From Sneathiella sp. (GTDB lineage: Bacteria > Pseudomonadota > Alphaproteobacteria > Sneathiellales > Sneathiellaceae), in the NCBI RefSeq assembly GCF_029233945.1, contig NZ_JARGOQ010000016.1, forward strand, positions 1 to 61,262: a stretch of DNA of 61,262 nt. The letters run 5' to 3'. The notes under the pieces were generated by a model that searched no databases, was not told where the DNA came from, and saw only the letters and a list, made by a program, of their open reading frames with translations. Below are positions 20,103 to 29,433 of this stretch, one piece after another; the stretch's first letter is position 1, and each line of letters starts with the position of its first letter. A program made the position numbers and the translations under genes.

Positions 20103-21914
20103 ATGACAAGTTCAAAAACCATCCGGATTGGCGGTGCATCAGGATATTGGGGCGACTCACAGGAGGCGCCGCGCCAACTCGTTCTGAAGGGCGATCTTGA
20201 CTATCTTGTCTTCGACTATCTCGCGGAAGTTACCATGTCGATTCTGGTGCGGGCGAAAGAAAAGTCGCCGGACCTCGGCTATGCGCGGGACTTTGTCGAT
20301 CTCGCCATGAAGCCGCTTCTTCATGAAATCAAGGCACGCGGGATCAAGGTTGTTGCCAATGCGGGCGGCGTCAATGTGGCGGCCTGTGCCGCAGCCCTCG
20401 CCAAGGTCGCGGAAGAGGCCGGGCTGGATATCAAAATCGGCACGGTCGAGGGCGACAATCTGACGGGGGAAATAGAGAGCCTGCGGTCGGAAGGAATGAC
20501 CGAGATGTTCTCTGGCGTTCCGATGCCAGACGGGATGATCAGCGCCAATGCCTATCTCGGGGCGTTCCCGATTGCCGCTGCGCTCGATGAAGGAGCGGAT
20601 GTGGTGATCACGGGTCGATGCGTCGATAGCGCCGTAACCTTGGGCCCACTGATTCATGAGTTTGGATGGACCGTCGATGACTATGGCAAGCTCGCCTCAG
20701 GCAGTCTCGCCGGTCATATTCTTGAATGCGGGGCGCAGGCAACTGGCGGAAACTTTACCGACTGGCGCGATACTGTCGGTGGCTGGGATGATATGGGCTA
20801 CCCCATCGCCGTCTGTCGGGAAGATGGGGATTTTGCGATTACCAAACCAGTGGGCACCGGCGGTCTTGTTTCCCGTCTTACGGTCGGGGAGCAGATCCTC
20901 TATGAGATTGGAGACCCGGAAGCCTATATCATGCCCGATGTCATTTGCGATTTTTCCGGTGTCACTCTTACGGAAACGAAACAAGATTGGCTGGAAGTGG
21001 CAAATGTCAAAGGCCGGGCGCCGACATCAACCTATAAAGTCTCCGGTACCTACAAGGATGGATATCGCGCAACGGCAATGACCGTTATCACCGGTTTTGA
21101 CGCGGTGGAAAAAGGGCAGGCATTTGCTGATGCTTTGCTGAAGCGGACCCGTCGTCTTTTTGTTGATCGTAACCTTGGTGATTACCGCGATACGGCTGTG
21201 CACATTATCGGAGCGCAAACCCTCTGGGGGGAGAACGCAGATGAGCATGCTGCCGTTGCACGCGAGATCATTACCCAGATAGATGTCCGCCATGATGAAC
21301 GGGCGGCGCTGGAGCTCTTCTCCAAGGAGACAACGGGCGTCGGTCTTTCCATGACGACGGGGCGCACCTCGGCAGGGGCGGCGGGCCGCCCAAAGATCAC
21401 GCCGGTTGTTGCACAGTTCGCATTTCAGATCGACAAGGCGCGTATTCAGCCGAAGGTGTTTATAAATAATAAACCGGTTAAATATGATATAAAGGTTTCG
21501 AGCGAATATTCAAAATTCCCGGAAATGCGTCATGCTGCGCCGGAATCTCCCCTGAACTCGACGTCTGATGTTTTGGTCGAAGTGCCATTGATAACTCTGG
21601 CGGCCGCACGCAGCGGTGATAAGGGGAACAATGCCAATGTTGGCGTCATCGCCCGCAAGCCTAATTATCTTCCCTGGATCAAGCAAAGCGCAACAGAAGA
21701 GGCCGTAAAAAAATATTTCGGGCATGTCGTGGAGGGGGAGGTGATGCGGTTTGATTTGCCGGGTATGAATGCGGTGAATTTTCTGCTAACGAACTGTCTG
21801 GGAGGCGGGGGAACCTCCACTCTTCATCTCGATAATCTGGCGAAGACATACGCTCAACAGCTTCTGGCATTGCCGATAAAAGTGCCGGGCGATCTGTTGG
21901 AACACCAAGTATAA
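20103..21914 (+). CDS. atuA: Acyclic terpene utilisation protein AtuA (DUF1446)
   Basis: A 603-residue protein of the DUF1446/AtuA family. The N-terminal domain begins IRIGGASGYWGDS and holds NAGGVNVAACA and GRCVDSAVTLGPLIHEFGW. A smaller C-terminal domain (about residues 490-600; LAAARSGDKGNNANVGV) fits the AtuA-like ferredoxin-fold domain. AtuA is genetically needed for growth on citronellol in Pseudomonas, but its reaction is unknown to me. ATG 20103 has GGATGAGGG just upstream; an ATG at 20094 overlapping the previous stop is the alternative. It lies between the hydratase and the NDP-forming ligase in one operon. Confidence 0.88.
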   Translation: MTSSKTIRIGGASGYWGDSQEAPRQLVLKGDLDYLVFDYLAEVTMSILVRAKEKSPDLGYARDFVDLAMKPLLHEIKARGIKVVANAGGVNVAACAAALAKVAEEAGLDIKIGTVEGDNLTGEIESLRSEGMTEMFSGVPMPDGMISANAYLGAFPIAAALDEGADVVITGRCVDSAVTLGPLIHEFGWTVDDYGKLASGSLAGHILECGAQATGGNFTDWRDTVGGWDDMGYPIAVCREDGDFAITKPVGTGGLVSRLTVGEQILYEIGDPEAYIMPDVICDFSGVTLTETKQDWLEVANVKGRAPTSTYKVSGTYKDGYRATAMTVITGFDAVEKGQAFADALLKRTRRLFVDRNLGDYRDTAVHIIGAQTLWGENADEHAAVAREIITQIDVRHDERAALELFSKETTGVGLSMTTGRTSAGAAGRPKITPVVAQFAFQIDKARIQPKVFINNKPVKYDIKVSSEYSKFPEMRHAAPESPLNSTSDVLVEVPLITLAAARSGDKGNNANVGVIARKPNYLPWIKQSATEEAVKKYFGHVVEGEVMRFDLPGMNAVNFLLTNCLGGGGTSTLHLDNLAKTYAQQLLALPIKVPGDLLEHQV

Positions 21915-21947
21915 AAATTAGTCGCAGGGATAAAAAAGGAAATAAGA

Positions 21948-24047
21948 ATGACCCATCCACTTGAGCCCATGTTGCGGCCACAGTCCGTGGCGATTATCGG
22001 GGCCTCGAATACGCCATCCAGGATTGGCGGCCGACCGATACATGCCATGAAGACTGCGGGCTTTAAAGGCGATATTTATCCGGTAAATCCAAATTACGAC
22101 ACCATCCAGGACCTGCCGGCATATGCCAGCATAAAGGATGTCCCGAAAGGAACAGATTGTGCCGTCATCGCAGTCGCCGCAAAAGTTGCGGTTCAAACTT
22201 TGCGCGATTGCGCAGACCAGGGGGTCAAAAGCGCGGTCATGTTTACCTCTGGCTTTGCCGAGCAAAGCGATGATGGCGCCCGCGCGCAGCGCGAGATCAC
22301 GGGCATTGCCAAAGAAAGTGGAATGAAGATCATCGGCCCCAATTGTCTTGGTGTTTTTAATATCAGCGCGGGCTGGTACGGCACTTTCAGTAATGCACCC
22401 GGGGCTTTATTAAACCCACCCGGGTCGATCGGTATTGTCAGCCAGAGCGGCGCCTATGGGGCGCATGTCTTTTCCGTTTCGCAACTCCGGGGAGTTCGGT
22501 CGAATTACTGGGTGACGACAGGCAATGAATCGGATGTCGATGTGGCCGAGGTGATTGAGTATTATGCCCAGAATCCGGAAGTTAAGGTGGTGCTTGCCTA
22601 TGCAGAGGGCATGAAGGATGCGGACCGGGTCTGCCGGGCGCTTGAAATGGCACGGGATGCGGAAAAGCCGGTTATTTTCATGAAGGTTGGTAAAACCGAC
22701 GCCGGTGCGGCGGCGGCGGCCTCTCATACGGCGTCGCTTGCTGGTGCGGATGCGGTATATGACGCGCTGTTCAAGCAATATGGTGTCTATCGCGCGGAAA
22801 CCACCGAAGAATTTGTGGACATCGCCTATGCCTGCCAGTTCGGCAACTACCCGAAGGGGCGCAAGATCGATTTGCAGACAATCTCCGGCGGCGTCGGTGT
22901 TCAGATGGCGGATGCCTCTGTAAAGTACGGCTTGGATGTTGCCCCGCTTCCGGCGGCAACACAAAAGAAATTAAAGGAGCTGATCCCCTTTGCTGGGGTC
23001 AATAATCCGGTCGATTTCACGGCGCAGGCCCTGAACGATCCGAAGTTGATGGAGGCCAATATCGAGATGACGATCGAAGAGGCCGATTTCGACAGCCACA
23101 TCGTTTATCTGGCCGGTGTTCCGGCGTCTCCCTTTACGCGCGATGCCTGTCGGGAGATATTCTCCAACATTCGCTCGAAATATCCGAATGAGGTGATGAT
23201 GATGAGCCTGATCGGACCGCCGGAGATTGTGGAGCCTTTTGAGAAGCTGAACATGCCCTGTTTTCAGGATCCGTCCCTCACGGTTCGGGCCATGGCGGCG
23301 CTCACCTATTTCGGGGAGGTTTACGCGCGCGGCCGGCCGGATAGCCCGCCGGCGCTGCCCGAGGGAGCATTGCCGGCGCCAACGGAGCCAATTGCGGAAC
23401 ATGAGGCAAAGAAGGTGCTGAACAGCATCGGTGTGCCCGTGACCCGCGAAGAGCTGGCTCAATCCGCTAAGGAAGCCGTCAAGGTCTGGCAGAATATCGG
23501 CGGTGCCGTTGTTATGAAAATTGCCTCGCCTGACATTCTTCATAAGACGGAAATTGGCGGCGTGCTTCTCAAGCTCAACTCCGAACAAGAGGTGGTAGAA
23601 GGATACGCGACGCTGATCGAGCGCGCGAAGAAGGCGAAGCCGGATGCAAAAATTGACGGCGTTATTGTTGCCGAAATGGTGACTGGCGGCGTCGAGACAG
23701 TGATGGGCGTTGTCTGCGATCCGGTCTTCGGTCCTGCCGTTATGTTCGGTCTTGGGGGTGTTTTTGTTGAAGTCCTGAAAGACGTGACCTTCCGTCTCGC
23801 TCCCTTTGGCGTGGATGAGGCCTACCGGATGATCGATGAAATTCAAGGACGGGCGATGCTTGATGGCGTGCGGGGCGCGCTGCCCTCTGATCTGAAAGCG
23901 CTGGCGGAAGCCCTTTCCAAACTCTCCGTCTATGCGGCGGATAACGCCGACAAGATTGAAACGATCGATGTTAATCCGTTTATCGTTCTCCCGGATGGTG
24001 CCGTTGCGGTTGACGCCTTGATCGTTCCGAAGGGTAACGCATCATGA
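21948..24047 (+). CDS. NDP-forming acyl-CoA synthetase (acetate-CoA ligase family)
   Basis: A 699-residue single-chain ligase related to succinyl-CoA synthetase. Residues 1-140 form the CoA-binding domain (SVAIIGASNTPSRIGG). The succinyl-CoA-ligase-like middle contains SQSGAYGAH and the phospho-His candidate ASHTASLAGAD. The C-terminal ATP-grasp domain starts near 475 (HEAKKVLNSIGVPV) and includes LHKTEIGGVLLKL. It joins a free acid to CoA with ATP to ADP plus phosphate, or runs in reverse. Its stop overlaps the start of the CaiB-type transferase (ATGA), so the two are translationally coupled. Confidence 0.87.
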   Translation: MTHPLEPMLRPQSVAIIGASNTPSRIGGRPIHAMKTAGFKGDIYPVNPNYDTIQDLPAYASIKDVPKGTDCAVIAVAAKVAVQTLRDCADQGVKSAVMFTSGFAEQSDDGARAQREITGIAKESGMKIIGPNCLGVFNISAGWYGTFSNAPGALLNPPGSIGIVSQSGAYGAHVFSVSQLRGVRSNYWVTTGNESDVDVAEVIEYYAQNPEVKVVLAYAEGMKDADRVCRALEMARDAEKPVIFMKVGKTDAGAAAAASHTASLAGADAVYDALFKQYGVYRAETTEEFVDIAYACQFGNYPKGRKIDLQTISGGVGVQMADASVKYGLDVAPLPAATQKKLKELIPFAGVNNPVDFTAQALNDPKLMEANIEMTIEEADFDSHIVYLAGVPASPFTRDACREIFSNIRSKYPNEVMMMSLIGPPEIVEPFEKLNMPCFQDPSLTVRAMAALTYFGEVYARGRPDSPPALPEGALPAPTEPIAEHEAKKVLNSIGVPVTREELAQSAKEAVKVWQNIGGAVVMKIASPDILHKTEIGGVLLKLNSEQEVVEGYATLIERAKKAKPDAKIDGVIVAEMVTGGVETVMGVVCDPVFGPAVMFGLGGVFVEVLKDVTFRLAPFGVDEAYRMIDEIQGRAMLDGVRGALPSDLKALAEALSKLSVYAADNADKIETIDVNPFIVLPDGAVAVDALIVPKGNAS

Positions 24048-25249
24048 AGGCGTATGAAGGGTTGAAAGTCGTAGATTTTACGCAAGTATTGGCGGGCCCG
24101 ATCAGTACCCAGATGTTTTCGCTTCTGGGAGCCGACGTGATCAAGATCGAGGCGCCGGTAAAAGGCGATCAGCTTCGGACGACGCTCTCGGATGCGGAGA
24201 TGGTTGCCAAACGCCTGTCACCTGCATTTCTGACGGTTAATCTTGGCAAGCGCAGTCTTGCCATTGACTTGAAGTCGGAAGAGGGGCGGAAAATTGTCTA
24301 TCGCCTGATTGATGACGCCGATGTCGTCGTTGAGAACTTTCGGCCCGGAGTCGCAAAGAAACTGGGGATCGATTATGAAAGCGTGAAACAACGCAAGCCG
24401 GAGATTGTCTATTGCTCGATCAGTGGTTATGGGCAAAAAGGCCCACGCAGCGGTGACAAAGCCTATGATTCCGCCATTCAGGCAGCGTCTGGTCTCTTTA
24501 CCCTAAACGGCAGCGAAGAGTCAGGCCCGATGCGCATAGGCATCATGGTGATCGATATGTTCACCGGAATGAATGCTGCGTTCGCGATTTCATCCGCGCT
24601 CTATCGGCGTGAAAAGACGGGTAAAGGGCAATATGTCGATGTTGCGATGTATGACAGTGCCCTTATGCTGGCCGCGGCACAAATGGCCGACTTTATGGTG
24701 CGCGGCAATGTCCCTCCGCTGATTGGTAATGAATCCCCGACACGCCAACCCACCGCCGGGGTGTTCGAGACGCAGGACGGAATAGTTCTGATTGCCACAA
24801 TTACTCCAGCCCATAACATCGCTATGCTGAAGGCGGCGGAATTGGAACATCTGCTGGACGATCCGCGCTTTGCCACATTCGAGGCGAGGCAGGCTAATCT
24901 GCGGGAGGGGCTGGAGATTGTCGGCGAAGCTATGAAGACCAAGACGACGGCGGATTGGATCAAGATTATGAGTGAGGCGGGCGTTGTTGTGCAAGCGGTT
25001 CGGACTCTGGCGGAGGCTACAACCGATCCGCAGCTGCAGCATCGCGGTATTGTCGTCGAGGCAGAAAATGTTAGGGGATTCGATAAAGCATTACGTCTTG
25101 TCGGCGCTCCATTTATTGCAAATGAAGACAGCCCGCAGAATGCCGTTTCGCCCCCTGGAGAAGTGGGCCAACATACAGAAGAGATCTTACGTGAACTTGG
25201 GTATGATGATGATGATATCGCCAAGATCACTTCACCAAAAGAAACCTGA
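24044..25249 (+). CDS. Class III (CaiB/BaiF) CoA-transferase
   Basis: A 401-residue family III CoA-transferase: VVDFTQVLAGPISTQMFSLLGADVIKIE at the start is the family hallmark region, and MVIDMFTGMNAAF carries the likely catalytic Asp. It moves CoA between acyl groups without ATP, saving energy when a product CoA ester can donate to the incoming acid. Its ATG overlaps the stop of the NDP-forming ligase by 4 nt. Related enzymes act on carnitine, bile acids, oxalate or 2-methylacyl-CoA racemisation; a racemase role is possible for methyl-branched chains. Confidence 0.88.
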   Translation: MKAYEGLKVVDFTQVLAGPISTQMFSLLGADVIKIEAPVKGDQLRTTLSDAEMVAKRLSPAFLTVNLGKRSLAIDLKSEEGRKIVYRLIDDADVVVENFRPGVAKKLGIDYESVKQRKPEIVYCSISGYGQKGPRSGDKAYDSAIQAASGLFTLNGSEESGPMRIGIMVIDMFTGMNAAFAISSALYRREKTGKGQYVDVAMYDSALMLAAAQMADFMVRGNVPPLIGNESPTRQPTAGVFETQDGIVLIATITPAHNIAMLKAAELEHLLDDPRFATFEARQANLREGLEIVGEAMKTKTTADWIKIMSEAGVVVQAVRTLAEATTDPQLQHRGIVVEAENVRGFDKALRLVGAPFIANEDSPQNAVSPPGEVGQHTEEILRELGYDDDDIAKITSPKET

Positions 25250-25296
25250 TTCTTCGCAGTCGCGGGTTTGTTTGCTGACTTAAAGGATAGCTGATC

Positions 25297-25932
25297 ATGA
25301 TTACGGTTCACCATCTCAATGATTCCCGCTCCCAGCGGATATTATGGCTTTTGGAAGAGCTTGACGTTGAGTATGAGGTGATACGTTATGAACGTGACGC
25401 AGCAACCCGTCTTGCGCCGGACGCATTAAAGGAAATCCATCCCCTCGGTAAATCGCCAGTGCTGGCGGATGGAGAACTCCAACTTCATGAATCCGGGGCT
25501 ATCACTGATTATCTGATCCGGACGTACGGTGCGGGAACGCTCGCACCGGAGCCGGGCAGTGCGGAATATGAAGCATATGCAGAGTGGCTGCATTATGCGG
25601 AAGGCTCCGCCATGCTGCCACTTCTCCTTCGGCTCTATACAGGTCGGCTAGGGGATGCCGCCGCGCCGTTGATGCCGCGAATTGACAGCGAAACGGAAAA
25701 TCATTTTTCCTTCATGAATGGGGAAATGACGGGGCGGGAATTTTTCGCGGGCTCCGATCTTACCGGCGCGGACATCATGATGTCCTTTCCGCTGGAGGCC
25801 GCTCGCGCCCGCGGTATCTTGAGTGCCTATCCCGCGCTTTCTGGCTTCGTTGAACGTATTCAGGCGCGACCGGCATATCTGCGGGCGCTTGAAAAAGGCG
25901 GTCATTACTCCTATGGTCCGGCAACCGCTTGA
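25297..25932 (+). CDS. Glutathione S-transferase family protein
   Basis: A 211-residue cytosolic GST. The thioredoxin-like N-terminal domain begins ITVHHLNDSRSQRILWLLEELD, with the cis-Pro/glutathione-binding HPLGKSPVL and LHESGAITDYL. The helical C-terminal domain contains FFAGSDLTGADIMMSFPLEAA. The Ser in NDSRSQR is the candidate for thiolate activation. It follows the CoA-transferase by 47 nt and may be the last gene of the tetR operon, possibly detoxifying reactive enone intermediates; that role is a guess. Confidence 0.85.
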   Translation: MITVHHLNDSRSQRILWLLEELDVEYEVIRYERDAATRLAPDALKEIHPLGKSPVLADGELQLHESGAITDYLIRTYGAGTLAPEPGSAEYEAYAEWLHYAEGSAMLPLLLRLYTGRLGDAAAPLMPRIDSETENHFSFMNGEMTGREFFAGSDLTGADIMMSFPLEAARARGILSAYPALSGFVERIQARPAYLRALEKGGHYSYGPATA

Positions 25933-25952
25933 TTTAACCGGATTGGACCTGC

Positions 25953-26615
25953 GTGACAAATGAATCCCAAGACCGGGAGCCGGTCTTCAATGTGCCTCCC
26001 GCGACCATGTATCTGGTTGTCGCCATTATTGGTGTTCATCTGCTGCTGACGGTCACGGCGCCTGAGACGTTGGACTGGGTCTATAATAATTTTTCCTTCC
26101 GGCCGGCTATTGTCTCCGCCATTCTTGATCATCCTTCCTTCGGCGGGCTGTTCCATATCTTCATCACGCTCAACAGCCATATGTTCCTCCATAATGATTG
26201 GAGCCATATGGTCCTGAACGCAGGTATGCTGCTCGCCTTTGGGACAATGACGGAGCGTCGGTTCGGCACCATACGCTTTCTGATCCTGTATTTTCTTTGT
26301 GGTTGGTTCGGGGCAGTTGCCGAGTATCTGATTGCCGATCCGGGCGTGGATATAACCCTTTACGGTGCTTCCGGGGCTGTATTCGGGGCGATGGGGGCAA
26401 CGATGATTGTTCTTCTGCCGCGCTATGGACGTCGTGGCGTCGTCACCCTGATTGCCGTATTGCTCGGCGTCAATCTGGTCATTGGCGCGACACCGCTTGG
26501 CACGCTTCTGGTTGGTCCGGGCGCAGGAATAGCTTGGGTTGCCCATGTCGCTGGATTTGCCCTTGGGCTTATCATTGCCCTTATTTATTCAAGCCGCCGG
26601 ATGCCTTCTTTGTAG
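25953..26615 (+). CDS. Rhomboid-family intramembrane serine protease
   Basis: A 220-residue inner-membrane protein with about six hydrophobic segments. The catalytic Ser lies in YGASGAVFGAMG and the His in AHVAGFALGL, giving the rhomboid dyad. The conserved loop HNDWSHMVLNAGMLLAFG precedes them. It would cleave transmembrane substrates within the bilayer. The GTG at 25953 is the best visible start, since the first hydrophobic segment begins about 20 residues in; the ribosome-binding site is weak. It starts 20 nt after the GST gene but is unlikely to be part of the catabolic pathway. Confidence 0.87.
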   Translation: MTNESQDREPVFNVPPATMYLVVAIIGVHLLLTVTAPETLDWVYNNFSFRPAIVSAILDHPSFGGLFHIFITLNSHMFLHNDWSHMVLNAGMLLAFGTMTERRFGTIRFLILYFLCGWFGAVAEYLIADPGVDITLYGASGAVFGAMGATMIVLLPRYGRRGVVTLIAVLLGVNLVIGATPLGTLLVGPGAGIAWVAHVAGFALGLIIALIYSSRRMPSL

Positions 26616-26716
26616 CTGTTCACGCCATTGTTATTGAAAGTGGCTGGCCGAAAAGCGAGATATAATTATTTTGTTGAGGCGAAGGTGGTCCTTTTATACA
26701 AGGGAGGAATATCAAG

Positions 26717-27193
26717 ATGATGACCCGGTTGATCAATCTTCGAAGCGTGGCGATTGCTTTGTTTGTTGCGGTGCTCTCTCTCACAACAATACAGGCCGCT
26801 TCCGCAGAGAAACTCTACTACAGCACGCTTTTTGGCACTGCGGTGGAAGGGTATGACGTTGTTGCCTATTTCACGGATGGGAAGCCTGTTGAGGGCAGCA
26901 AAGACCATAGCGCCGAGTGGAAAGGCGTTGATTGGTATTTTGCAAGTGATGAACACAAGAAAATGTTCGAAGCGAACCCTGAAAAATACGCCCCCCAATA
27001 TGGCGGTTATTGCGCCTGGGCCGTCAGTCAAGGCTATACGGCGTCAACGGTGCCGGAGGCATGGAAAATTGTCGACGACAAGCTTTACCTCAACTATTCC
27101 AAGGGGGTGCAGAGCACTTGGGAAGAGGATATTCCCGGCAATATCGGTCTTGCGAACAACAACTGGCCTGGCATTGAGAAGGAGCTGAAATAA
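26717..27193 (+). CDS. Secreted YHS-domain protein
   Basis: A 158-residue protein with a Sec signal peptide (hydrophobic core ALFVAVLSLTTI, likely cleavage after ASA) and a YHS domain: VEGYDVVAYFTDGKPVEG, then YFASDEHKKMFEANPEKYAP, then YGGYCAWAVSQG, ending DIPGNIGLANNNWPGIEKEL. YHS domains are often linked to metals, but this periplasmic type has no established function. ATG ATG occurs at the start; the first is given. AGGGAGG lies upstream. It is monocistronic and ends with a hairpin. Confidence 0.85.
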   Translation: MMTRLINLRSVAIALFVAVLSLTTIQAASAEKLYYSTLFGTAVEGYDVVAYFTDGKPVEGSKDHSAEWKGVDWYFASDEHKKMFEANPEKYAPQYGGYCAWAVSQGYTASTVPEAWKIVDDKLYLNYSKGVQSTWEEDIPGNIGLANNNWPGIEKELK

Positions 27194-27194
27194 A

Positions 27195-27233
27195 AAAGCA
27201 CCTGGCTGCGGGGGAGCGAGAACCAGGTGCTTT
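27195..27233. terminator. Hairpin terminator shared by convergent genes
   Basis: Perfect 11-bp arms (27195-27205 and 27223-27233) with a 17-nt loop start right after the YHS gene stop. The T-tract is short on the plus strand and six T on the minus strand, so it may serve the sulfur operon as well. Confidence 0.7.
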
Positions 27234-27236
27234 CAA

Positions 27237-27262
27237 AAGAAGCCGTATTGCACGGCCTTCTT
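27237..27262 (-). terminator. Terminator of the cysteine operon
   Basis: A 10-bp stem with one bulged base (27237-27246 with 27252-27262) and a 5-nt loop, followed on the minus strand by TTTT, lies 12 nt past the DUF934 stop codon. It stands in tandem with the hairpin at 27195. Confidence 0.6.
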
Positions 27263-27274
27263 ATTCTTAACTGT

Positions 27275-27769
27275 TTATTTCTGGCGGCGCCAGAGGGGAA
27301 GTTCCTCATCAGAAGCCGGTTGATAGGTGACGGTCATCTCATCAAATGCCTTCAATGAATGGGAGGCATTCTGGTCATCGCGTAGTTCAAACCCGTTAAC
27401 GCCACAACGCTGCATATAGAAGAGCTGATCATAGAGAACGTCGCCGGTTGCCCGGATCTCGCCCTTGAAGCCATAGCGTTCACGAAGAAGGCGGGCCTGT
27501 GTAAAGGCACGTCCGTCCGCCATCTTCGGAAATTCCAGGACAACCAAATCCAGCCTGTCGAGATCATCCTTGATAATCGCGGGATCATCCGTGTTGCGAA
27601 GCGCGACGCCCAGACGGCCATTGCGTGTGAGCAATGCCTCACGGGCATTCAGCCACTCCTCTACCGGGACGTAAATATCGCCTGTCGGAAGCGAGCTACC
27701 ATCCTCAAGCCCGGTGAAGGGCATCCATCCATCGCTGTCTACCTTGCGGTCCTTGATATAGTTATCCAT
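27275..27769 (-). CDS. DUF934-family protein of the sulfate assimilation operon
   Basis: A 164-residue soluble protein of the DUF934 family. The conserved core is VVLEFPKMADGRAFTQARLLRERYGFKGEIRA, then GDVLYDQLFYMQRCGVNGFEL. DUF934 is almost always encoded beside cysI/cysH in Proteobacteria, but its biochemical role is unknown. Its start overlaps the end of cysI by 8 nt, so translation is coupled and the two products are probably needed together. It is the last gene of the operon and is followed by two hairpins. Confidence 0.87.
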   Translation of the reverse strand: MDNYIKDRKVDSDGWMPFTGLEDGSSLPTGDIYVPVEEWLNAREALLTRNGRLGVALRNTDDPAIIKDDLDRLDLVVLEFPKMADGRAFTQARLLRERYGFKGEIRATGDVLYDQLFYMQRCGVNGFELRDDQNASHSLKAFDEMTVTYQPASDEELPLWRRQK

Positions 27770-29417
27770 ACAGCCGCTCCTTGAAGGGGGCCTGTCCGAG
27801 CCGCCGATAGGTCATAAGGAAGGTTTCCTCCGGCTCTTCCCGGCTTTCAAGATAAACGGCAAGAACCTTGCCAACGGCGTCCACAATCTCGTCCGCTTCA
27901 AACGCCGGACCAATGATTTTACCGATGGCCGCATCCTCGCGGGCACTCCCGCCGAGGGTCAGCTGGTAGACTTCCGTCCCCTTCTTGTTGACGCCCAGAA
28001 TACCGATATTGGCAACATGGTGATGACCGCAAGCATTGATGCAGCCGGAAATGTTGATGCTGACATCGCCAAGATCATTGATGAAGTCATAATCATCAAA
28101 ACGAGCTGTAATCGCCTGAGAAATCGGAATTGAGCGGGCTGTTGCAAGCGCGCAGTAATCCAGTCCGGGGCAGGAAATGATATCTGTGACATGATTATAG
28201 TTGGGTGTCGCAAGATCAAGCGCCTTCAGCTCTTCCCAAAGAGCCGGCAAGTCCTTTAGCTGCACATCTGAAAGAACCAGGTTCTGCCGATGCGTCGTGC
28301 GAATATGCCCGAGGCTGTATTTGTCGGCTAGGTCGGCAATCGCATCCATCTGATCGGCCGTTACATCGCCCGGCGGTTGGTGCGCTGTTTTGAGGGACAA
28401 ATAAACAATACGGTAGCCTGATTGTTTGTGCAGTTCGATATTCTTGTCGACCCAGCGGGCGAATTCCGCGTTGTTGAGCATAAGATTTTCAAAGTCTACA
28501 TCATTATCCGGAATGGCTTCATATGCCGGATCGTTAAAGAATCCTTTGACCCAGTTAAAATCCTCATCCCTCAGGAAAAGGCCACCAGCCTTGATCTTCT
28601 CCCATTCAGCTTCGACAAGCTCACGGAATTTCTCTTCACCGGTTTCATGGACGAGAATCTTGATACGCGCCTTGTAGATATTGTCGCGCCGACCGAGCAT
28701 GTTATAGACCCGCAGGATTGCCTCAAGATAGGTCAGCATGTCCTGCTTTGGAAGGAACGCGCGGATGACCTTGCCAAGCATCGGTGTCCGGCCAAGGCCA
28801 CCGCCGACATAGACTTCAAATCCGGTCTCTTCTGAGCTGTCGCTTTTTACCAGGCGCAGTCCGATATCATGCACGGCAACCGCCGCCCGATCATGAGTGG
28901 CGCCGCTCACAGCGATTTTGAACTTGCGCGGCAGAAAATTAAATTCTGGATGGAAGGTCGACCATTGCCGTATCAGTTCGCAATAGGGACGGGGATCTTC
29001 AATCTCATCGCGGGCGACACCGGCAAGTGGATCGGATGTCGTGTTGCGAATGCAGTTGCCGCTGGTCTGGATGGCATGCATCTCGACCTTGGCAAGATCA
29101 TCGAGAATATCCGGCACATCCTCCAGCTTAGGCCAGTTATACTGGATATTCTGCCGCGTGCTGAAATGGCCGTAGCCCTTATCATATTTCCGGGCGATAT
29201 GGGCGAGAGTGCGCATCTGCTCCGATGACAGCAGCCCATAGGGAATGGCAACCCGCAGCATATAGGCATGAAGCTGCAAATAAAGGCCGTTGCGCAGCCT
29301 TTGGTGCTTGAATTCTTCTTCCGACAATTCGCCTTTAAGGCGGCGGTCGACTTGACCACGGAATTGAGATACCCGCTCCAGAAGGAGCTGATGATCCTGC
29401 TCTGAATATTGATACAT
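27762..29417 (-). CDS. cysI: Sulfite reductase hemoprotein (CysI-type)
   Basis: A 551-residue siroheme/[4Fe-4S] enzyme reducing sulfite to sulfide in cysteine synthesis. The duplicated nitrite/sulfite-reductase fold is visible. Cofactor cysteines lie in ISCPGLDYCALA and ISGCINACGHHH, and substrate-site basic residues in GHFSTRQNIQYNW and IRTTHRQNLVL. No flavoprotein subunit (CysJ) is encoded in the window, so electrons probably come from another donor such as ferredoxin. It follows the DUF2849 gene after 16 nt and overlaps the DUF934 gene by 8 nt. Confidence 0.92.
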   Translation of the reverse strand: MYQYSEQDHQLLLERVSQFRGQVDRRLKGELSEEEFKHQRLRNGLYLQLHAYMLRVAIPYGLLSSEQMRTLAHIARKYDKGYGHFSTRQNIQYNWPKLEDVPDILDDLAKVEMHAIQTSGNCIRNTTSDPLAGVARDEIEDPRPYCELIRQWSTFHPEFNFLPRKFKIAVSGATHDRAAVAVHDIGLRLVKSDSSEETGFEVYVGGGLGRTPMLGKVIRAFLPKQDMLTYLEAILRVYNMLGRRDNIYKARIKILVHETGEEKFRELVEAEWEKIKAGGLFLRDEDFNWVKGFFNDPAYEAIPDNDVDFENLMLNNAEFARWVDKNIELHKQSGYRIVYLSLKTAHQPPGDVTADQMDAIADLADKYSLGHIRTTHRQNLVLSDVQLKDLPALWEELKALDLATPNYNHVTDIISCPGLDYCALATARSIPISQAITARFDDYDFINDLGDVSINISGCINACGHHHVANIGILGVNKKGTEVYQLTLGGSAREDAAIGKIIGPAFEADEIVDAVGKVLAVYLESREEPEETFLMTYRRLGQAPFKERLYG

Positions 29418-29433
29418 GGTAGGACCTTAAAGT

